DNA of 64,000 nt from Nitrosomonas stercoris (lineage in GTDB: Bacteria > Pseudomonadota > Gammaproteobacteria > Burkholderiales > Nitrosomonadaceae), in NCBI GenBank assembly GCA_006742785.1, contig AP019755.1, forward strand, positions 1,054,001-1,118,000, written 5' to 3'. A model generated the notes under the pieces. It saw only the letters and a program-made list of their open reading frames with translations. It did no database searches and had not been told where the DNA came from. Numbering within the stretch: position 1 is the stretch's first letter; every line of letters starts with the position of its first letter. The position numbers and the translations under genes were made by a program. This document shows positions 25,440 through 37,200 of this stretch, in pieces.

Positions 25440-26267
25440 TCACTGAGTTGATTTACGGTTTTCGGCCAGCAATTGCTCCGTTAAATGAGGTGTAATAACT
25501 TGTAACAGCTGCGAAAATATTTTGGGATTGGCCGCAATGACTTGCCCGCTGCGCAGATAATTTCCATTGCCTTCCAAATCTCCAACCATGCCCCCCGCCT
25601 CAAGAATAAGCAAACATCCAGCGGCAATATCCCACGGTGCCAGCCCTGTTTCCCAAAAGCCATCGTAGCGCCCGGCAGCAACATAGGCAAGATCCAGCGC
25701 AGCAGAACCTGGCCGACGGATTCCTACCGTTTTGGGAATCATATCCTTGAACATGGCCAAGTAGGCTTCCATATGCGTAAAATCCCGAAATGGAAATCCA
25801 GTACCAATCAGACATTCTCCCAAGTGTGTGCGTTTGGCAACGCGAATACGACGATTATTTAGATAAGCACCTGCGCCGCGGGTGGCGGTAAATAATTCAT
25901 TGTTTACCGGATCGTATACGACGGCTTGTGACAAGGTTTCGCGATGCGCCAATGCAATTGAAACGCAGTATTGAGGAAAGCCATGCAAAAAATTGGTCGT
26001 GCCATCTAATGGATCAATAATCCATTGGTATTCTGCGGTATGCGCATTACTACTGGCGCCACTTTCTTCTGCTAGAATCGAGTGATCAGGATAGGCTTCA
26101 CGCAATATTTTGATAATGGCATCCTCAGCTGCCTTATCCACTTCACTGACAAAATCGCTGTGCGCCTTACGTGAAACAGTTAAGCGATCCAGATCGGTTG
26201 AAGCGCGGTTGATAATATCACCGGCGCGGCGAGCAGCCTTGACGGCGATGGTAAGCATGGGATGCAT
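25440..26267 (-). CDS. suhB: Inositol monophosphatase family protein SuhB
   Basis: The protein has 275 residues. Metal and phosphate motifs: [52 protein letters not shown] and [15 protein letters not shown]. Members act as inositol-1-monophosphatase and, in enterobacteria, bind the rRNA antitermination complex. Divergent from trmJ, 47 bp apart. Confidence 0.94.
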   Translation of the reverse strand: MHPMLTIAVKAARRAGDIINRASTDLDRLTVSRKAHSDFVSEVDKAAEDAIIKILREAYPDHSILAEESGASSNAHTAEYQWIIDPLDGTTNFLHGFPQYCVSIALAHRETLSQAVVYDPVNNELFTATRGAGAYLNNRRIRVAKRTHLGECLIGTGFPFRDFTHMEAYLAMFKDMIPKTVGIRRPGSAALDLAYVAAGRYDGFWETGLAPWDIAAGCLLILEAGGMVGDLEGNGNYLRSGQVIAANPKIFSQLLQVITPHLTEQLLAENRKSTQ

Positions 26268-26314
26268 GGCAAAATTACTTAAAAATCAAAAGACTGGAAA
26301 AGTTCTATTTTAAT

Positions 26315-27061
26315 ATGAATCCTGCTTCACCGCTTGATAATGTCCGCATTGTCCTTAGCCACACCAGCCATCCGGGCAATATCGGCGCCACTGCGCGTGC
26401 GATGAAAACAATGGGATTGAGTAAACTTTACCTGGTCAATCCCAAATCTTTTCCGGATAGTGAGGCCGATGCGCGTGCCTCCAATGCGCGCGATATCCTT
26501 GCAGCGGCTCATGTATGCGATAACCTGACAGCGGCATTGAATAATACTGTGCTGGCTACTGCGCTGACTGCTCGTCATCGAGATTTACCGCATCCCACCT
26601 GTAATGCCAGGCAAGCAGCAGCAGAGCTGATGCGATATGCGCAGCATCATCCAGTGGCATTGGTGTTTGGACGAGAAAGTGCCGGGTTAACGGCTGCGGA
26701 AATCAGTCGTTGTCAGTTAACAGTGCGAATTCCAGCGAATCCTGATTATTCTTCACTGAATCTGGCTGCCGCTGTGCAAGTCATAGCTTATGAATTACGC
26801 ATGGTGTTGGAAGAAGCCGCTGTTATACAGCCTCCCGTTATTGCCTCCTTGCCGGATGCTGCCAGTTTGCAGGAGATTGAAGGGTTGCATCATCATTTAG
26901 AGCAAGTGATGATCCACAGCGGATTTTTAGATCCTGTACATCCAAAACACCTCATGCGCCGGATGCGGCGCTTGTTTGCACGCACCCGACTGGAAAAAGA
27001 AGAGGTGAATATTTTACGCGGACTGCTGACTGCAGTTGATCCGCAGCGCTTCAAACATTAG
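26315..27061 (+). CDS. trmJ: tRNA (cytidine/uridine-2'-O-)-methyltransferase TrmJ
   Basis: The protein has 248 residues of the SPOUT (TrmH/SpoU) family. Motif 1 includes RIVLSHTSHPGNIGATARAMKTMG with the conserved Asn and Arg, then ALVFGRESAGLTAAEIS and IPANPDYSSLNLAAAVQVIAYELR forming the knotted SAM site. A C-terminal ~80-residue helical extension (HPKHLMRRMRRLFARTRLEKEEVNILRGLL) marks TrmJ, which methylates position 32 of tRNA. The start follows a divergent promoter region shared with suhB. Confidence 0.93.
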   Translation: MNPASPLDNVRIVLSHTSHPGNIGATARAMKTMGLSKLYLVNPKSFPDSEADARASNARDILAAAHVCDNLTAALNNTVLATALTARHRDLPHPTCNARQAAAELMRYAQHHPVALVFGRESAGLTAAEISRCQLTVRIPANPDYSSLNLAAAVQVIAYELRMVLEEAAVIQPPVIASLPDAASLQEIEGLHHHLEQVMIHSGFLDPVHPKHLMRRMRRLFARTRLEKEEVNILRGLLTAVDPQRFKH

Positions 27062-27110
27062 AGTTTTTTCTGATGTTGGATCACTTTGTTATTGCGCGCC
27101 GCTATGTTCG

Positions 27111-27725
27111 TTAATTTGGCGCAACAGTCGTTTTGAATGATGAACGTGTTGCCAATTTGTCAGCCAATTGAACAAGATTAGGGTAAGTTGCACGCCATTT
27201 AACCTCAGGGAAGCGTATATCCAGATAGCCCAATGCGCAACCTAATGCAATATCAGCCAATGTCATGGCGGCACCTTCACACCAGGCTTGATCACCCAAA
27301 TCGGCAGCAGCGGCTTGTAAGCCTTGATCAATTTTTTTCTGTTGGCGCTCGATCCATTCCTGGCTGCGTTGTGCTTCTGGCCGTTTGCGTTCGAGGTAAA
27401 TAGCCACGCAGGCATCAATAATGCCGTCTGCCAATATTTCCCAACGTTTAACACGTAAACGCTCTGCGCCGGAAGCAGGAATCAGCCGAGCGGAGTCAGC
27501 CGTACTCTGTTCATCCAGATATTCAGCAAGCAAGCGTGAATCAAACAGAATAAAACCATCATTCAAAATGAGTGCGGGTACTTTACCTAATGGATTGACC
27601 TGGGCAACCTTGGTATCGGGACTAAATGGCGGGTCATTGGTAAATTCGTAGTCGATATTTTTCTCTGCCAGCACGATGCGCACTTTGCGTACATACGGGC
27701 TGGTGAATGATCCAATCAGCTTCAT
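27111..27725 (-). CDS. Glutathione S-transferase family protein
   Basis: The protein has 204 residues. Thioredoxin-like N-terminal domain (MKLIGSFTSPYVRKVRIVLAE, cis-Pro in GKVPALIL, glutathione contact DSRLLAEYLD) and an all-helical C-terminal domain with the TLADIALGCALGYLD N-capping motif. Substrate unknown. Transcribed opposite to purB with a 130-bp divergent gap. Confidence 0.9.
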   Translation of the reverse strand: MKLIGSFTSPYVRKVRIVLAEKNIDYEFTNDPPFSPDTKVAQVNPLGKVPALILNDGFILFDSRLLAEYLDEQSTADSARLIPASGAERLRVKRWEILADGIIDACVAIYLERKRPEAQRSQEWIERQQKKIDQGLQAAAADLGDQAWCEGAAMTLADIALGCALGYLDIRFPEVKWRATYPNLVQLADKLATRSSFKTTVAPN

Positions 27726-27855
27726 GTGTGATCCTTTTGTTTTTAAGATAGTTGGGTAGTTATTTTATCGTAATCAGAGAAGAAGGTGGGCTATGCTAAA
27801 ATACCCACCTCTTTTTGATGACGTTCGGATAAAAAATATTTTTAAGTGCTAATGA

Positions 27856-29232
<1,377 letters not shown>

Positions 29233-29324
29233 TTTCAAGCTACTGTTCGCCTCCTCAGCATTTTCTATAGATCGTTCAACGATTCTAAATTAGAAAAGTA
29301 TTATTTGTTGATCTTAGAGCCTGT

Positions 29325-29858
29325 TCAAAATCTTTTAAGCAAAAGAGCCAGGAATGCCAGCTGAATGAATTGCAAGCTGGTATTGAGTTTACGCTCGCAG
29401 TTTTTCCACAACCGTCGATTCTTCTCCAGCCAGGCAAAGCTGCGCTCCACCACCCAACGCTTGGGGATAACGGCGAAGGTATGCAATTCACTGCGCTTGG
29501 CAATCTGCACCGTAACCAGTTTTCCTAGAATTTCTCGCACGCCTTCAGCAAATGGTTCTCCGGTATAGCCGCTATCGCACAGCAGACTTTGTACTTTTCC
29601 CAAGCTTGGTCTGCAGTGCTCCAGGGCTTGCAACGCCCCTTTGCGGTCAGTCACTTCTGCCGTCGTCACCGCAATGGCATGCGGCAAGCCCTGGGTATCA
29701 ACTGCGATGTGACGCTTGATACCAGAGATCTTCTTGCCAGCGTCATAACCCTTCTGGCCCGCCGTGTCCGTGTTTTTCACGCTCTGCGCGTCCACGATCA
29801 AGAACGTGCTGCAAGCGCTGCGCCCCTGTCTGGTACGAACCGCGCCAACGGATTTTTT
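29325..29858 (-). CDS. IS5-family transposase OrfB, DDE catalytic part (copy 3)
   Basis: Identical in sequence to OrfB of copy 1. The frame opens right after a TAA at the A8 run; all three acidic catalytic positions are intact. Confidence 0.85.
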   Translation of the reverse strand, partial: KKSVGAVRTRQGRSACSTFLIVDAQSVKNTDTAGQKGYDAGKKISGIKRHIAVDTQGLPHAIAVTTAEVTDRKGALQALEHCRPSLGKVQSLLCDSGYTGEPFAEGVREILGKLVTVQIAKRSELHTFAVIPKRWVVERSFAWLEKNRRLWKNCERKLNTSLQFIQLAFLALLLKRF

Positions 29859-30120
29859 TTAACGCCCGCTCCAGCAGGCTCACTCCCTCCGCATCTGGCT
29901 CACTCCAGATGGCCCAGTACGAGTGCACTGTGCGCCACTTCGGAAAACTGTCCGGCAACAGACGCCACTGGCAGCCACTCTTGAGCAAATATAGCACCGC
30001 ACAAAACACCTCGTACAGATCCACGGTGCGCGGACGTGTCTTCTTCCTCGCACCCTCCAACAACAGGCGAACCTGCTCAAATTGTTCTCGACTAATGTCG
30101 CTAGGATAGTATTTTCTCAT
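29743..30120 (-). CDS. IS5-family transposase OrfA (copy 3)
   Basis: Identical in sequence to OrfA of copy 1, from ATG 30118-30120 to past the A8 slippage run (minus strand, 29860-29853). Confidence 0.85.
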   Translation of the reverse strand: MRKYYPSDISREQFEQVRLLLEGARKKTRPRTVDLYEVFCAVLYLLKSGCQWRLLPDSFPKWRTVHSYWAIWSEPDAEGVSLLERALKKIRWRGSYQTGAQRLQHVLDRGRAEREKHGHGGPEGL

Positions 30121-30166
30121 CCAGAGAGTATCTACCAAAAAAAAGATTTTGAACAGGTTCTTAGGG

Positions 30167-30194
30167 GTTGAAAAAATAAATATCATCCCAATAT
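30167..30194 (+). promoter_or_regulatory. Heat-shock (sigma-32) promoter of grpE-dnaK
   Basis: GTTGAAA (30167-30173), 13 bases, then CCCAATAT (30187-30194). The sigma-32 consensus is CTTGAAA, 11-16 bases, CCCCATNT, so the match is 6 of 7 and one mismatch in the -10. The predicted start near 30200 lies ~25 bases before the grpE ATG. The element begins 7 bases after the IS end. Confidence 0.75.
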
Positions 30195-30225
30195 CACCGA
30201 CACTGTTAAAGAAGGAGTGAATTTT

Positions 30226-30819
30226 ATGCAAGAGTCACACAATCAGAAGCCGATTGACGAACAAAATTTATCGGAAACGGAAGAGACTTTGACGACGCAA
30301 CATGCGGATGTATCGACTGAAAATACAGAAAATGTCGAACACGAACAGGAGGTTGCTTCCAGCCTTGAGCAGCGGTTGGAACAAGCGGAAGCAAAAGCAA
30401 CTGAGTATCAGGATGCCTGGTTACGCGCCAAAGCGGAAACTGAAAATATGCGTAAACGCGCGCAAGCAGATATTACCAATGCGCATAAATATGCCATTGA
30501 TAAATTCGCCACTGAGTTACTTGCTGTCATGGATAGTCTAGATGCTGCCTTGGCAGTCGAGAATTGTACGGTTGAAAGCTTAAAAGATGGTGTCACGTTG
30601 ACTCGCAAGCAACTGGTAACGATATTTGAAAAATTCAACGTGCATAGCATTGATCCACAAGGAGAAAAATTCGATCCTCATCAGCATGAGGCGATGTGTG
30701 AAGTGGAATCAGATTTACCTGCCAAAACCGTTGCGCAAGTTATGCAAAAAGGCTATCGGCTGAATGATCGGGTCATACGCCCTGCTATGGTGGCAGTATC
30801 CAAGACAAAGAGCACTTGA
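30226..30819 (+). CDS. grpE: Nucleotide exchange factor GrpE
   Basis: The protein has 197 residues. ATG 30226 is preceded by AAGGAG 8 bases away; a GTG at 30217 overlaps that SD and is not used. An acidic, disordered N-terminus (~1-45) precedes a long coiled coil (LEQRLEQAEAKATEYQDAWLRAKAETENMRKR) and a C-terminal beta domain ending in the GrpE signature (VAQVMQKGYRLNDRVIRPAMVAVSK). It releases ADP from DnaK and acts as a thermosensor. First gene of the grpE-dnaK-dnaJ group. Confidence 0.96.
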   Translation: MQESHNQKPIDEQNLSETEETLTTQHADVSTENTENVEHEQEVASSLEQRLEQAEAKATEYQDAWLRAKAETENMRKRAQADITNAHKYAIDKFATELLAVMDSLDAALAVENCTVESLKDGVTLTRKQLVTIFEKFNVHSIDPQGEKFDPHQHEAMCEVESDLPAKTVAQVMQKGYRLNDRVIRPAMVAVSKTKST

Positions 30820-30879
30820 GATTTCCGAAAAAACCCTTACATAGATACAAGACAACCATTCATTTTTTAAGGACACACT

Positions 30880-32814
30880 ATGGCAAAGATAATTGGCATT
30901 GACTTGGGAACCACAAATTCCTGCGTTTCTGTTATGGAAAACAATAAATCCAAAGTCATCGAAAATTCCGAAGGGGCAAGGACTACCCCATCAATTGTTG
31001 CGTATACGGAAGACGATGAAATTTTAGTGGGCGCCTCTGCCAAACGGCAAGCGGTTACCAACCCGGAAAACACTCTGTTCGCAATTAAGCGTCTGATTGG
31101 CCGTCGCTTTGATGAAGACGTGGTACAGAAAGATATCAGCGTGACACCTTATAAGATTGTCAAAGCTGATAACAATGATGCGTGGATTGAAGCGCGTGGC
31201 AAAAAAATTGCCCCTCCGGAAGTTTCCGCACAAGTGCTGATGAAAATGAAAAAAACAGCAGAAGATTATCTGGGTGAACCGGTAACAGAGGCTGTCATTA
31301 CAGTTCCTGCTTATTTCAATGATTCTCAGCGTCAGGCTACCAAAGATGCCGGGCGTATTGCCGGGCTGGAAGTTAAACGTATTATTAATGAGCCTACTGC
31401 TGCCGCATTAGCGTTTGGTCTGGATAAAAAAGAAGGCGATCGCAAAATCGCCGTCTATGATCTGGGTGGTGGAACGTTTGATATTTCAATCATTGAAATT
31501 GCTGAGGTAGAAGGTGAGCATCAGTTTGAGGTATTAGCAACTAATGGCGATACTTTCCTGGGCGGGGAAGATTTTGACTCTAGAATCATTGAGTATCTGG
31601 TAGATGAATTCAAGAAAGAAAGTGGCATTGATCTGAAGAAAGACATGCTGGCTTTGCAGCGACTTAAAGATGCTGCCGAGAAAGCCAAAATTGAATTGTC
31701 TTCCAGCCAGCAAACAGAAGTGAATCTGCCCTATATCACAGCAGATTCATCTGGCCCTAAGCATTTGGCTATCAAGATTACACGTGCAAAATTGGAAAGT
31801 TTGGTGGATGAGCTGATTGAGCGTACTGCAGGCCCGTGCCGCACCGCGCTTAAGGATGCCAATTTATCCGTATCTGATATTGATGATGTAATTCTGGTGG
31901 GCGGTCAAACTCGCATGCCGAAAGTGCAGGAAAAAGTTAAGGAGATTTTTGGCAAGGATCCACGTAAAGACGTGAATCCTGACGAAGCAGTAGCAATTGG
32001 TGCATCCATTCAAGGAGGCGTGCTGCAAGGCGATGTCAAAGACGTGCTGTTGCTGGATGTTACACCACTATCGCTGGGTATTGAAACCTTGGGTGGCGTG
32101 ATGACCAAGCTCATCCAGAAAAACACTACCATTCCAACCAAAGCGCATCAAGTGTTCTCAACAGCGGAAGATAGCCAAACAGCTGTGACTATTCATGTGC
32201 TGCAAGGTGAACGTGAGATGGCATCCGGCAATAAAAGCCTGGGTCAGTTTAATTTGACGGATATTCCACCTGCTCCGCGCGGTATGCCGCAGATTGAGGT
32301 GACGTTTGATATTGATGCCAACGGTATTTTGCATGTATCGGCTAAAGACAAGGCAACTGGCAAGGAGAACAAGATCAAGATTCAAGCTAGCTCTGGCTTG
32401 TCTGAGGATGAAATCCAGAAAATGGTGCAAGATGCTGAAGCGCATGCCGAAGAAGACAAGAAAGCATTGGAACTGGTCACCAGTCGTAATCAATGCGACG
32501 CCATGATTCATTCAGTTAAGAAATCACTGGAAGAATATGGCGATAAACTGGATGGCGATGAGAAATCCAAGATTGAAGCAGCCTTGAAGGATGCGGAAGA
32601 AGCACTGAAATCGGATAATAAAGACGAGATTGATGTCAAAACACAAGCATTGACTGAAGCTTCGCATAAATTAGCTGAGAAAATGTATGCTCAGGAGCAA
32701 GCGCAGGCAGGTCAAGCTGATGCTGGATCAGCTGCAGCTGATCAATCTACTGAGCAGCCGGTCGAAGGCGAAGTGGTTGATGCTGAATTTGAGGAAGTTA
32801 AAGATAAGAAATAA
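30880..32814 (+). CDS. dnaK: Chaperone DnaK (Hsp70)
   Basis: The protein has 644 residues. ATPase domain 1-~385 with [26 protein letters not shown] and [14 protein letters not shown]; linker [14 protein letters not shown]; substrate-binding domain and helical lid; acidic C-terminus with EEVKDKK. Intact. Good SD AAGGAC before ATG 30880. It works with GrpE and DnaJ encoded on either side. Confidence 0.98.
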   Translation: MAKIIGIDLGTTNSCVSVMENNKSKVIENSEGARTTPSIVAYTEDDEILVGASAKRQAVTNPENTLFAIKRLIGRRFDEDVVQKDISVTPYKIVKADNNDAWIEARGKKIAPPEVSAQVLMKMKKTAEDYLGEPVTEAVITVPAYFNDSQRQATKDAGRIAGLEVKRIINEPTAAALAFGLDKKEGDRKIAVYDLGGGTFDISIIEIAEVEGEHQFEVLATNGDTFLGGEDFDSRIIEYLVDEFKKESGIDLKKDMLALQRLKDAAEKAKIELSSSQQTEVNLPYITADSSGPKHLAIKITRAKLESLVDELIERTAGPCRTALKDANLSVSDIDDVILVGGQTRMPKVQEKVKEIFGKDPRKDVNPDEAVAIGASIQGGVLQGDVKDVLLLDVTPLSLGIETLGGVMTKLIQKNTTIPTKAHQVFSTAEDSQTAVTIHVLQGEREMASGNKSLGQFNLTDIPPAPRGMPQIEVTFDIDANGILHVSAKDKATGKENKIKIQASSGLSEDEIQKMVQDAEAHAEEDKKALELVTSRNQCDAMIHSVKKSLEEYGDKLDGDEKSKIEAALKDAEEALKSDNKDEIDVKTQALTEASHKLAEKMYAQEQAQAGQADAGSAAADQSTEQPVEGEVVDAEFEEVKDKK

Positions 32815-32880
32815 TACTTCCGGCAGTAAAGGTTGCAATGATCAATGATATAAGCAAATAGCTTATATGGCCTAGCAGTA

Positions 32881-32927
32881 AACGCAGAGAAAAAGTAGTG
32901 AAACACCTCACTCTTTAACTCTGCGTT
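32881..32927 (+). promoter_or_regulatory. Large hairpin between dnaK and dnaJ
   Basis: AACGCAGAG (32881-32889) pairs perfectly with CTCTGCGTT (32919-32927), and the inner bases extend the stem imperfectly (GTGA with TCAC). No U tract follows. In the 194-bp dnaK-dnaJ gap this could be a processing or stability element that lowers dnaJ relative to dnaK, or a partial terminator. Confidence 0.5.
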
Positions 32928-33008
32928 ATACGTTTAATACTGTAAATTTGATAGTCAATATTCATACATACAGCAGCGGTATCAAGTTTATAGCAAGCAG
33001 GAAATTTT

Positions 33009-34118
33009 ATGAGTCAACGTGATTATTATGAAGTGCTCGGTGTTGGCCGGGATGCGGATGAAAGTGAACTGAAAAAAGTTTATCGCAAGCTGGCGATGAA
33101 ATATCATCCGGATCGTAATGCCGGAGATGCTAAAGCAGAAGAAAAATTTAAGGAAGTCAAAGAAGCCTACGAAGTATTGTCTGATTCCAGCAAACGTGCT
33201 GCTTACGACCAATTTGGGCATGCTGGCCTAAATGGCGGCATAGGAGGTGCCGGTGCACAAGGATTTAGTGATGCCTTCAGCGATATTTTTAGTGATTTGT
33301 TCGGCATGCGTGGCGGAGGAGGGCGTTCTAATGTCCATCGTGGGGCTGATTTACGCTATAACCTGGAAATTACACTGGAACAAGCTGCACGTGGAACAGA
33401 AACCAAAATACGCATTCCTAGACAAGAAACCTGTGATACCTGTCATGGCAGTGGCGCCAAACCCGGTACCTCACCAAAAACTTGCCCGACATGTAATGGT
33501 CATGGCCAGATTCGTATGCAACAAGGATTCTTCTCCATTCAGCAAACCTGTTCGCATTGTCAGGGCAGCGGCAAGGTGGTTTCCGATCCTTGTAAAGATT
33601 GCCGTGGCACTGGACGAGTCAAACATCAAAAAACCTTGTCCGTTCGCATTCCAGCTGGGGTAGACGAAGGCGATAGCATTCGCTTGACGGGAGAAGGCGA
33701 AGCAGGTGTCAATGGTGGGCCAGCGGGGGATCTATATGTTGTGATTCATTTGGCCAGTCATCCTGTTTTTCAGCGTGATGGCAACCATCTTCATTGTGAA
33801 ATTCCCATCAGCTTTACTGCAGCCGCTTTGGGAGGGGAAATTGAGGTGCCCACACTGGATGGCCACGCACGTATTAAAATTCCAGCTGGCACCCAAACTG
33901 GCAAAATTTTCCGTTTACGTAATAAAGGCATAACAGGAGTACGTAATAAATTAACGGGAGATTTGTTATGCCATGTGGCAATTGAAACGCCCGTTAATCT
34001 TACAGCGCGCCAGAAAGAACTGCTGGAAGAATTCGCATCCATCAGCCAGCAAGATGATTCACACCACCCACGTGCTAAATCATGGATGGAAAAAGCACGT
34101 GAATTCTTCGCGGATTAG
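33009..34118 (+). CDS. dnaJ: Chaperone DnaJ (Hsp40)
   Basis: The protein has 369 residues. J domain 1-70 with the HPD triad (YHPDRNAG), a G/F-rich linker (~75-110), four CxxCxGxG-type zinc repeats ([41 protein letters not shown] at ~140-210), then two C-terminal substrate domains. It stimulates DnaK ATPase and delivers clients. Confidence 0.98.
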   Translation: MSQRDYYEVLGVGRDADESELKKVYRKLAMKYHPDRNAGDAKAEEKFKEVKEAYEVLSDSSKRAAYDQFGHAGLNGGIGGAGAQGFSDAFSDIFSDLFGMRGGGGRSNVHRGADLRYNLEITLEQAARGTETKIRIPRQETCDTCHGSGAKPGTSPKTCPTCNGHGQIRMQQGFFSIQQTCSHCQGSGKVVSDPCKDCRGTGRVKHQKTLSVRIPAGVDEGDSIRLTGEGEAGVNGGPAGDLYVVIHLASHPVFQRDGNHLHCEIPISFTAAALGGEIEVPTLDGHARIKIPAGTQTGKIFRLRNKGITGVRNKLTGDLLCHVAIETPVNLTARQKELLEEFASISQQDDSHHPRAKSWMEKAREFFAD

Positions 34119-34133
34119 CCTCAATCTCTCTTG

Positions 34134-34193
34134 AGTAATCAGCGGTAACCAGGCAATTTATTGACATGTCACTTAAAGTAGCCGCTGATTACT
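34134..34193. terminator. Bidirectional hairpin between dnaJ and the MscS-type gene
   Basis: A perfect 12-bp inverted repeat AGTAATCAGCGG (34134-34145) / CCGCTGATTACT (34182-34193) with a 36-base loop, in the gap between two converging genes. The sequence after it on the plus strand is T-rich (ATTTGATTTAG). It could stop transcription from both sides. Confidence 0.6.
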
Positions 34194-34234
34194 ATTTGAT
34201 TTAGTTCACCGACATTTTTTGAAAATTGAGGTGC

Positions 34235-37200
34235 TTATACGGTTTTAGCTGCTTGGTCAAAAACTTCTGTTTCTGCCTCTTTGGTGTATAAATGCACGTC
34301 CATTTGTGGGAATGCGATTTCAATACCTGCTTCTGCAAAGCGCTGATCAATCAGGATACGTAGGCCGTGTTCCAGTTTCATGCGATGTGCGAGTTTGCCG
34401 GTAAATACTTGTAGCTCGAAATTAAGTGTGCTGTCACCAAATCCGATCAGGAAAGCGGCGGGTTCTGGTTCATGTAGTATTAATGGATGATTTTGCGCGA
34501 TCTCTAGCAGCAGTGCATGTGCCTGGTTGCAATCGGAGCCATAGGCGATACCAACTGGAATAACAACGCGAGTGGTTTGGTCGCTTAGCGTCCAGTTGGT
34601 GAGTTGATCAGTGATGAAGGTTTTGTTGGGAATGATAACTTCCTTGCGATCCCAGTCAATCAGAGTGGTAGCGCGAATATGAATTTTGCTCACAGTGCCG
34701 CTGATATTATTCAAGGTAATGACATCGCCAATTCTGATCGGTCGTTCAAATAGCAAAATCAAACCAGAAACAAAGTTGGCAAATACTTCTTGCAAACCGA
34801 ATCCCAAACCGACACTAAGCGCCGCAACCAGCCATTGGATATTGGCCCATTCCATACCTAGTTTTTGCAGTGTAACAATGATACCAATGATTACAATGGC
34901 ATAACGCAGCAAGGTGGTCATGGCATAGCCTGTGCCAGGATTCAGGGATAAATGGCGCAACACCAATAATTCAAGCGTACCAGGCAAGTTGTGTGCAGCA
35001 ATGGTGGCGAGCGTTAGGATGATAATTGCCACCAGCAGCGTTTTGAGTGTAATAGGTTGGAGAATGACTTCTCCATCTATTTCTACCGAAGTGCGCCAGA
35101 TAGTGATTTTTTCCAGGAAGCTGAATGCCGGCAGCATTTCCAGCCAGATAAAACTCAGACCGGTAATCAAGAGCGCCCAGATACTAATCTTTAAAAGTGT
35201 AGCGGATTGTTTGCTGATAGTTTTGACATCGATATAATTTTCATCCAGTAATTCCGTTTCGCCATTATCTGATGCTGCGCGTTGCGCTTGCATTTCTTCG
35301 CGCTTTTCAATGGCGCGCTTGAAAGCAATTTGTCGCTGAATAATCAGTAAGCTGCGGAAACCAGTAAAAAAGATGAGTGTACAAAATATGATCCAGATAA
35401 TGGATTCAAAGATCAGTTGATATTGATAAATAGCGGCAAAGTAATAGCCAATTGCTGCCATGATAATCATGCTAATTTGCATGACAAACAATAGTGTTGC
35501 CCAAGATTTAGGGTTCAGCATCGGATTAAACGATTCACCTTGGTATAAGGCTTTTCCCGAACGGGTGATGGCCATCCAGCCAGATGCGAACATAGCGATA
35601 GCCAAACATAACAGCATGAAGGTCAGCCGACCGATACTGTTGCGGACTAAATCATCGTCCAGTGCATCAGTGAAGGCAATGATGAAACTCAATAGTGTGA
35701 TAATCGGCGCAAAATACTGAACATCTCGGTACATTTTTTTGACGAGTTTTTCGGAACATTTAAATTGACCGATCAACATGCCATCTGGATGTAATAACAG
35801 CAGTGTGAATACCCATATAAACGCTGCAATTGCCGTCATTTGTAAACTGATCGCCAGCGCATGGCTCATTTCGGTATGAATGCTGTGCTGCAAAATGAGG
35901 GAAGATAGCAAAAAGGGTAAATATGCAAAGGAGGCGATAAGCAATGCGGATAAGAGTGCGCCGATCGGGTACAGCAATTTGTCTTGATTCACCTTGCCAC
36001 GTAAGCGATTACCAGTTTGAATCCAGTTACGGTAGTTTGGCCAGTAAGTAGAGCGCGCAACGATCAATATCAGTGCAAATAGTGCAAATACGGCGGCAAT
36101 ATTTTTCCAGGTTGAATCGATGACTGCCTCAGCTGCGACTTGGGTTTTGCGTGAGGAGAGCCAATCTATAGCATCTTGGATGTCTTGCAGCATATTCAAA
36201 GAAATGGGATCTGCATTACGTGTCAATAACAGATTTTCTTTTAACAGTAACTTGTGTTGATCAATTTTCTCAGCCAATTGTTGCTGTACAGCAAGATCAA
36301 GCTGCAGTTGCTTGATATAGTCGTGCAATACTTGGGTTAGCTGCTCCACCATTTGTTCACGAGATTGTGTGAGCTCGTGAAAGGCTTCAGTAAGTTGTTG
36401 ATAAGCAGGTGTGTGCGTTGGTGGTAAATCTTCATCAGCCATTTTTTGTTTGAAATAGCCATGTTCATTCATCATTTGCAGTTTTTCCTGCTCAAACCGG
36501 AACAGTTCCAGTTTGGCACTATTCAGTGTTTTCTCGGTTTGTGCCACCTCCGGTTCAATCATGATTTCCTTGAACTGTTTTCTAACCTCCATGCCTAGCG
36601 CGGTATCTTCTCCCTTTAGCTCAAGTCGCTGCTGCAAAGCGGTGTAACTTTGCGTGATCAGTGCAAGATGTTTTTCACTGTTTATTTTCTGATTAGCGAG
36701 CTGGGTTGTTGCTTCAGTGTAGCTGCTGAGTTTCTGGGCTAGCGCCTGATTATCCTGGACAAGTTTTTTCAAGCTGGGGTAGCGCCATCTTTTATCAGCA
36801 AGTAATTGTTGAGATTTTTCAACAACCTGCTCAGCTTCTACCTGTTTCCGACGATTGATTTCTTCTGTGAATAATTCGACTTCTTGTTCCAGGCGTTGGA
36901 TATTAGGTGTCAAAACGTACTTGTTCTGTTGAGTAGCGATTTCAATTGTATTGGGCAGAACCAGTGATTCCAGTTCCAGCATGCGGGTTTTATCAGTCAG
37001 TGCTTGCAATTGAGCGGCGTGATAATCTTCCAGCGCACTGAGTATTTTTTTGTCAGTTGTTTTTTGCGTATCTGCGGTACCTTCAGTCAGGGCAACGCGA
37101 GCAGCATTAGTCGCCGCTATTTCTTCGCGAATCGTGATGGTGCGTTGGCGCAATCTGGCGATTTCAGCAGTGAGTTTTTGTTGCTGATTTTGTAAATCAG

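Larger units (their letters stand above)
29317..30160 (-). mobile_element. IS5-family insertion sequence, copy 3 (lineage A)
   Basis: 844 bp, same ends and same encoded proteins as the element at 4710-5553, in the same orientation. Target duplication is TTA (29314-29316, 30161-30163). It lies between purB and grpE. Seven bases past its right end begins a good heat-shock promoter for grpE, so the native promoter just escaped disruption. Confidence 0.95.

Noticed and set aside
30217-30225. GTG start for grpE at 30217
   Set aside because: It overlaps the AAGGAG ribosome site; ATG 30226 is correctly spaced from it.
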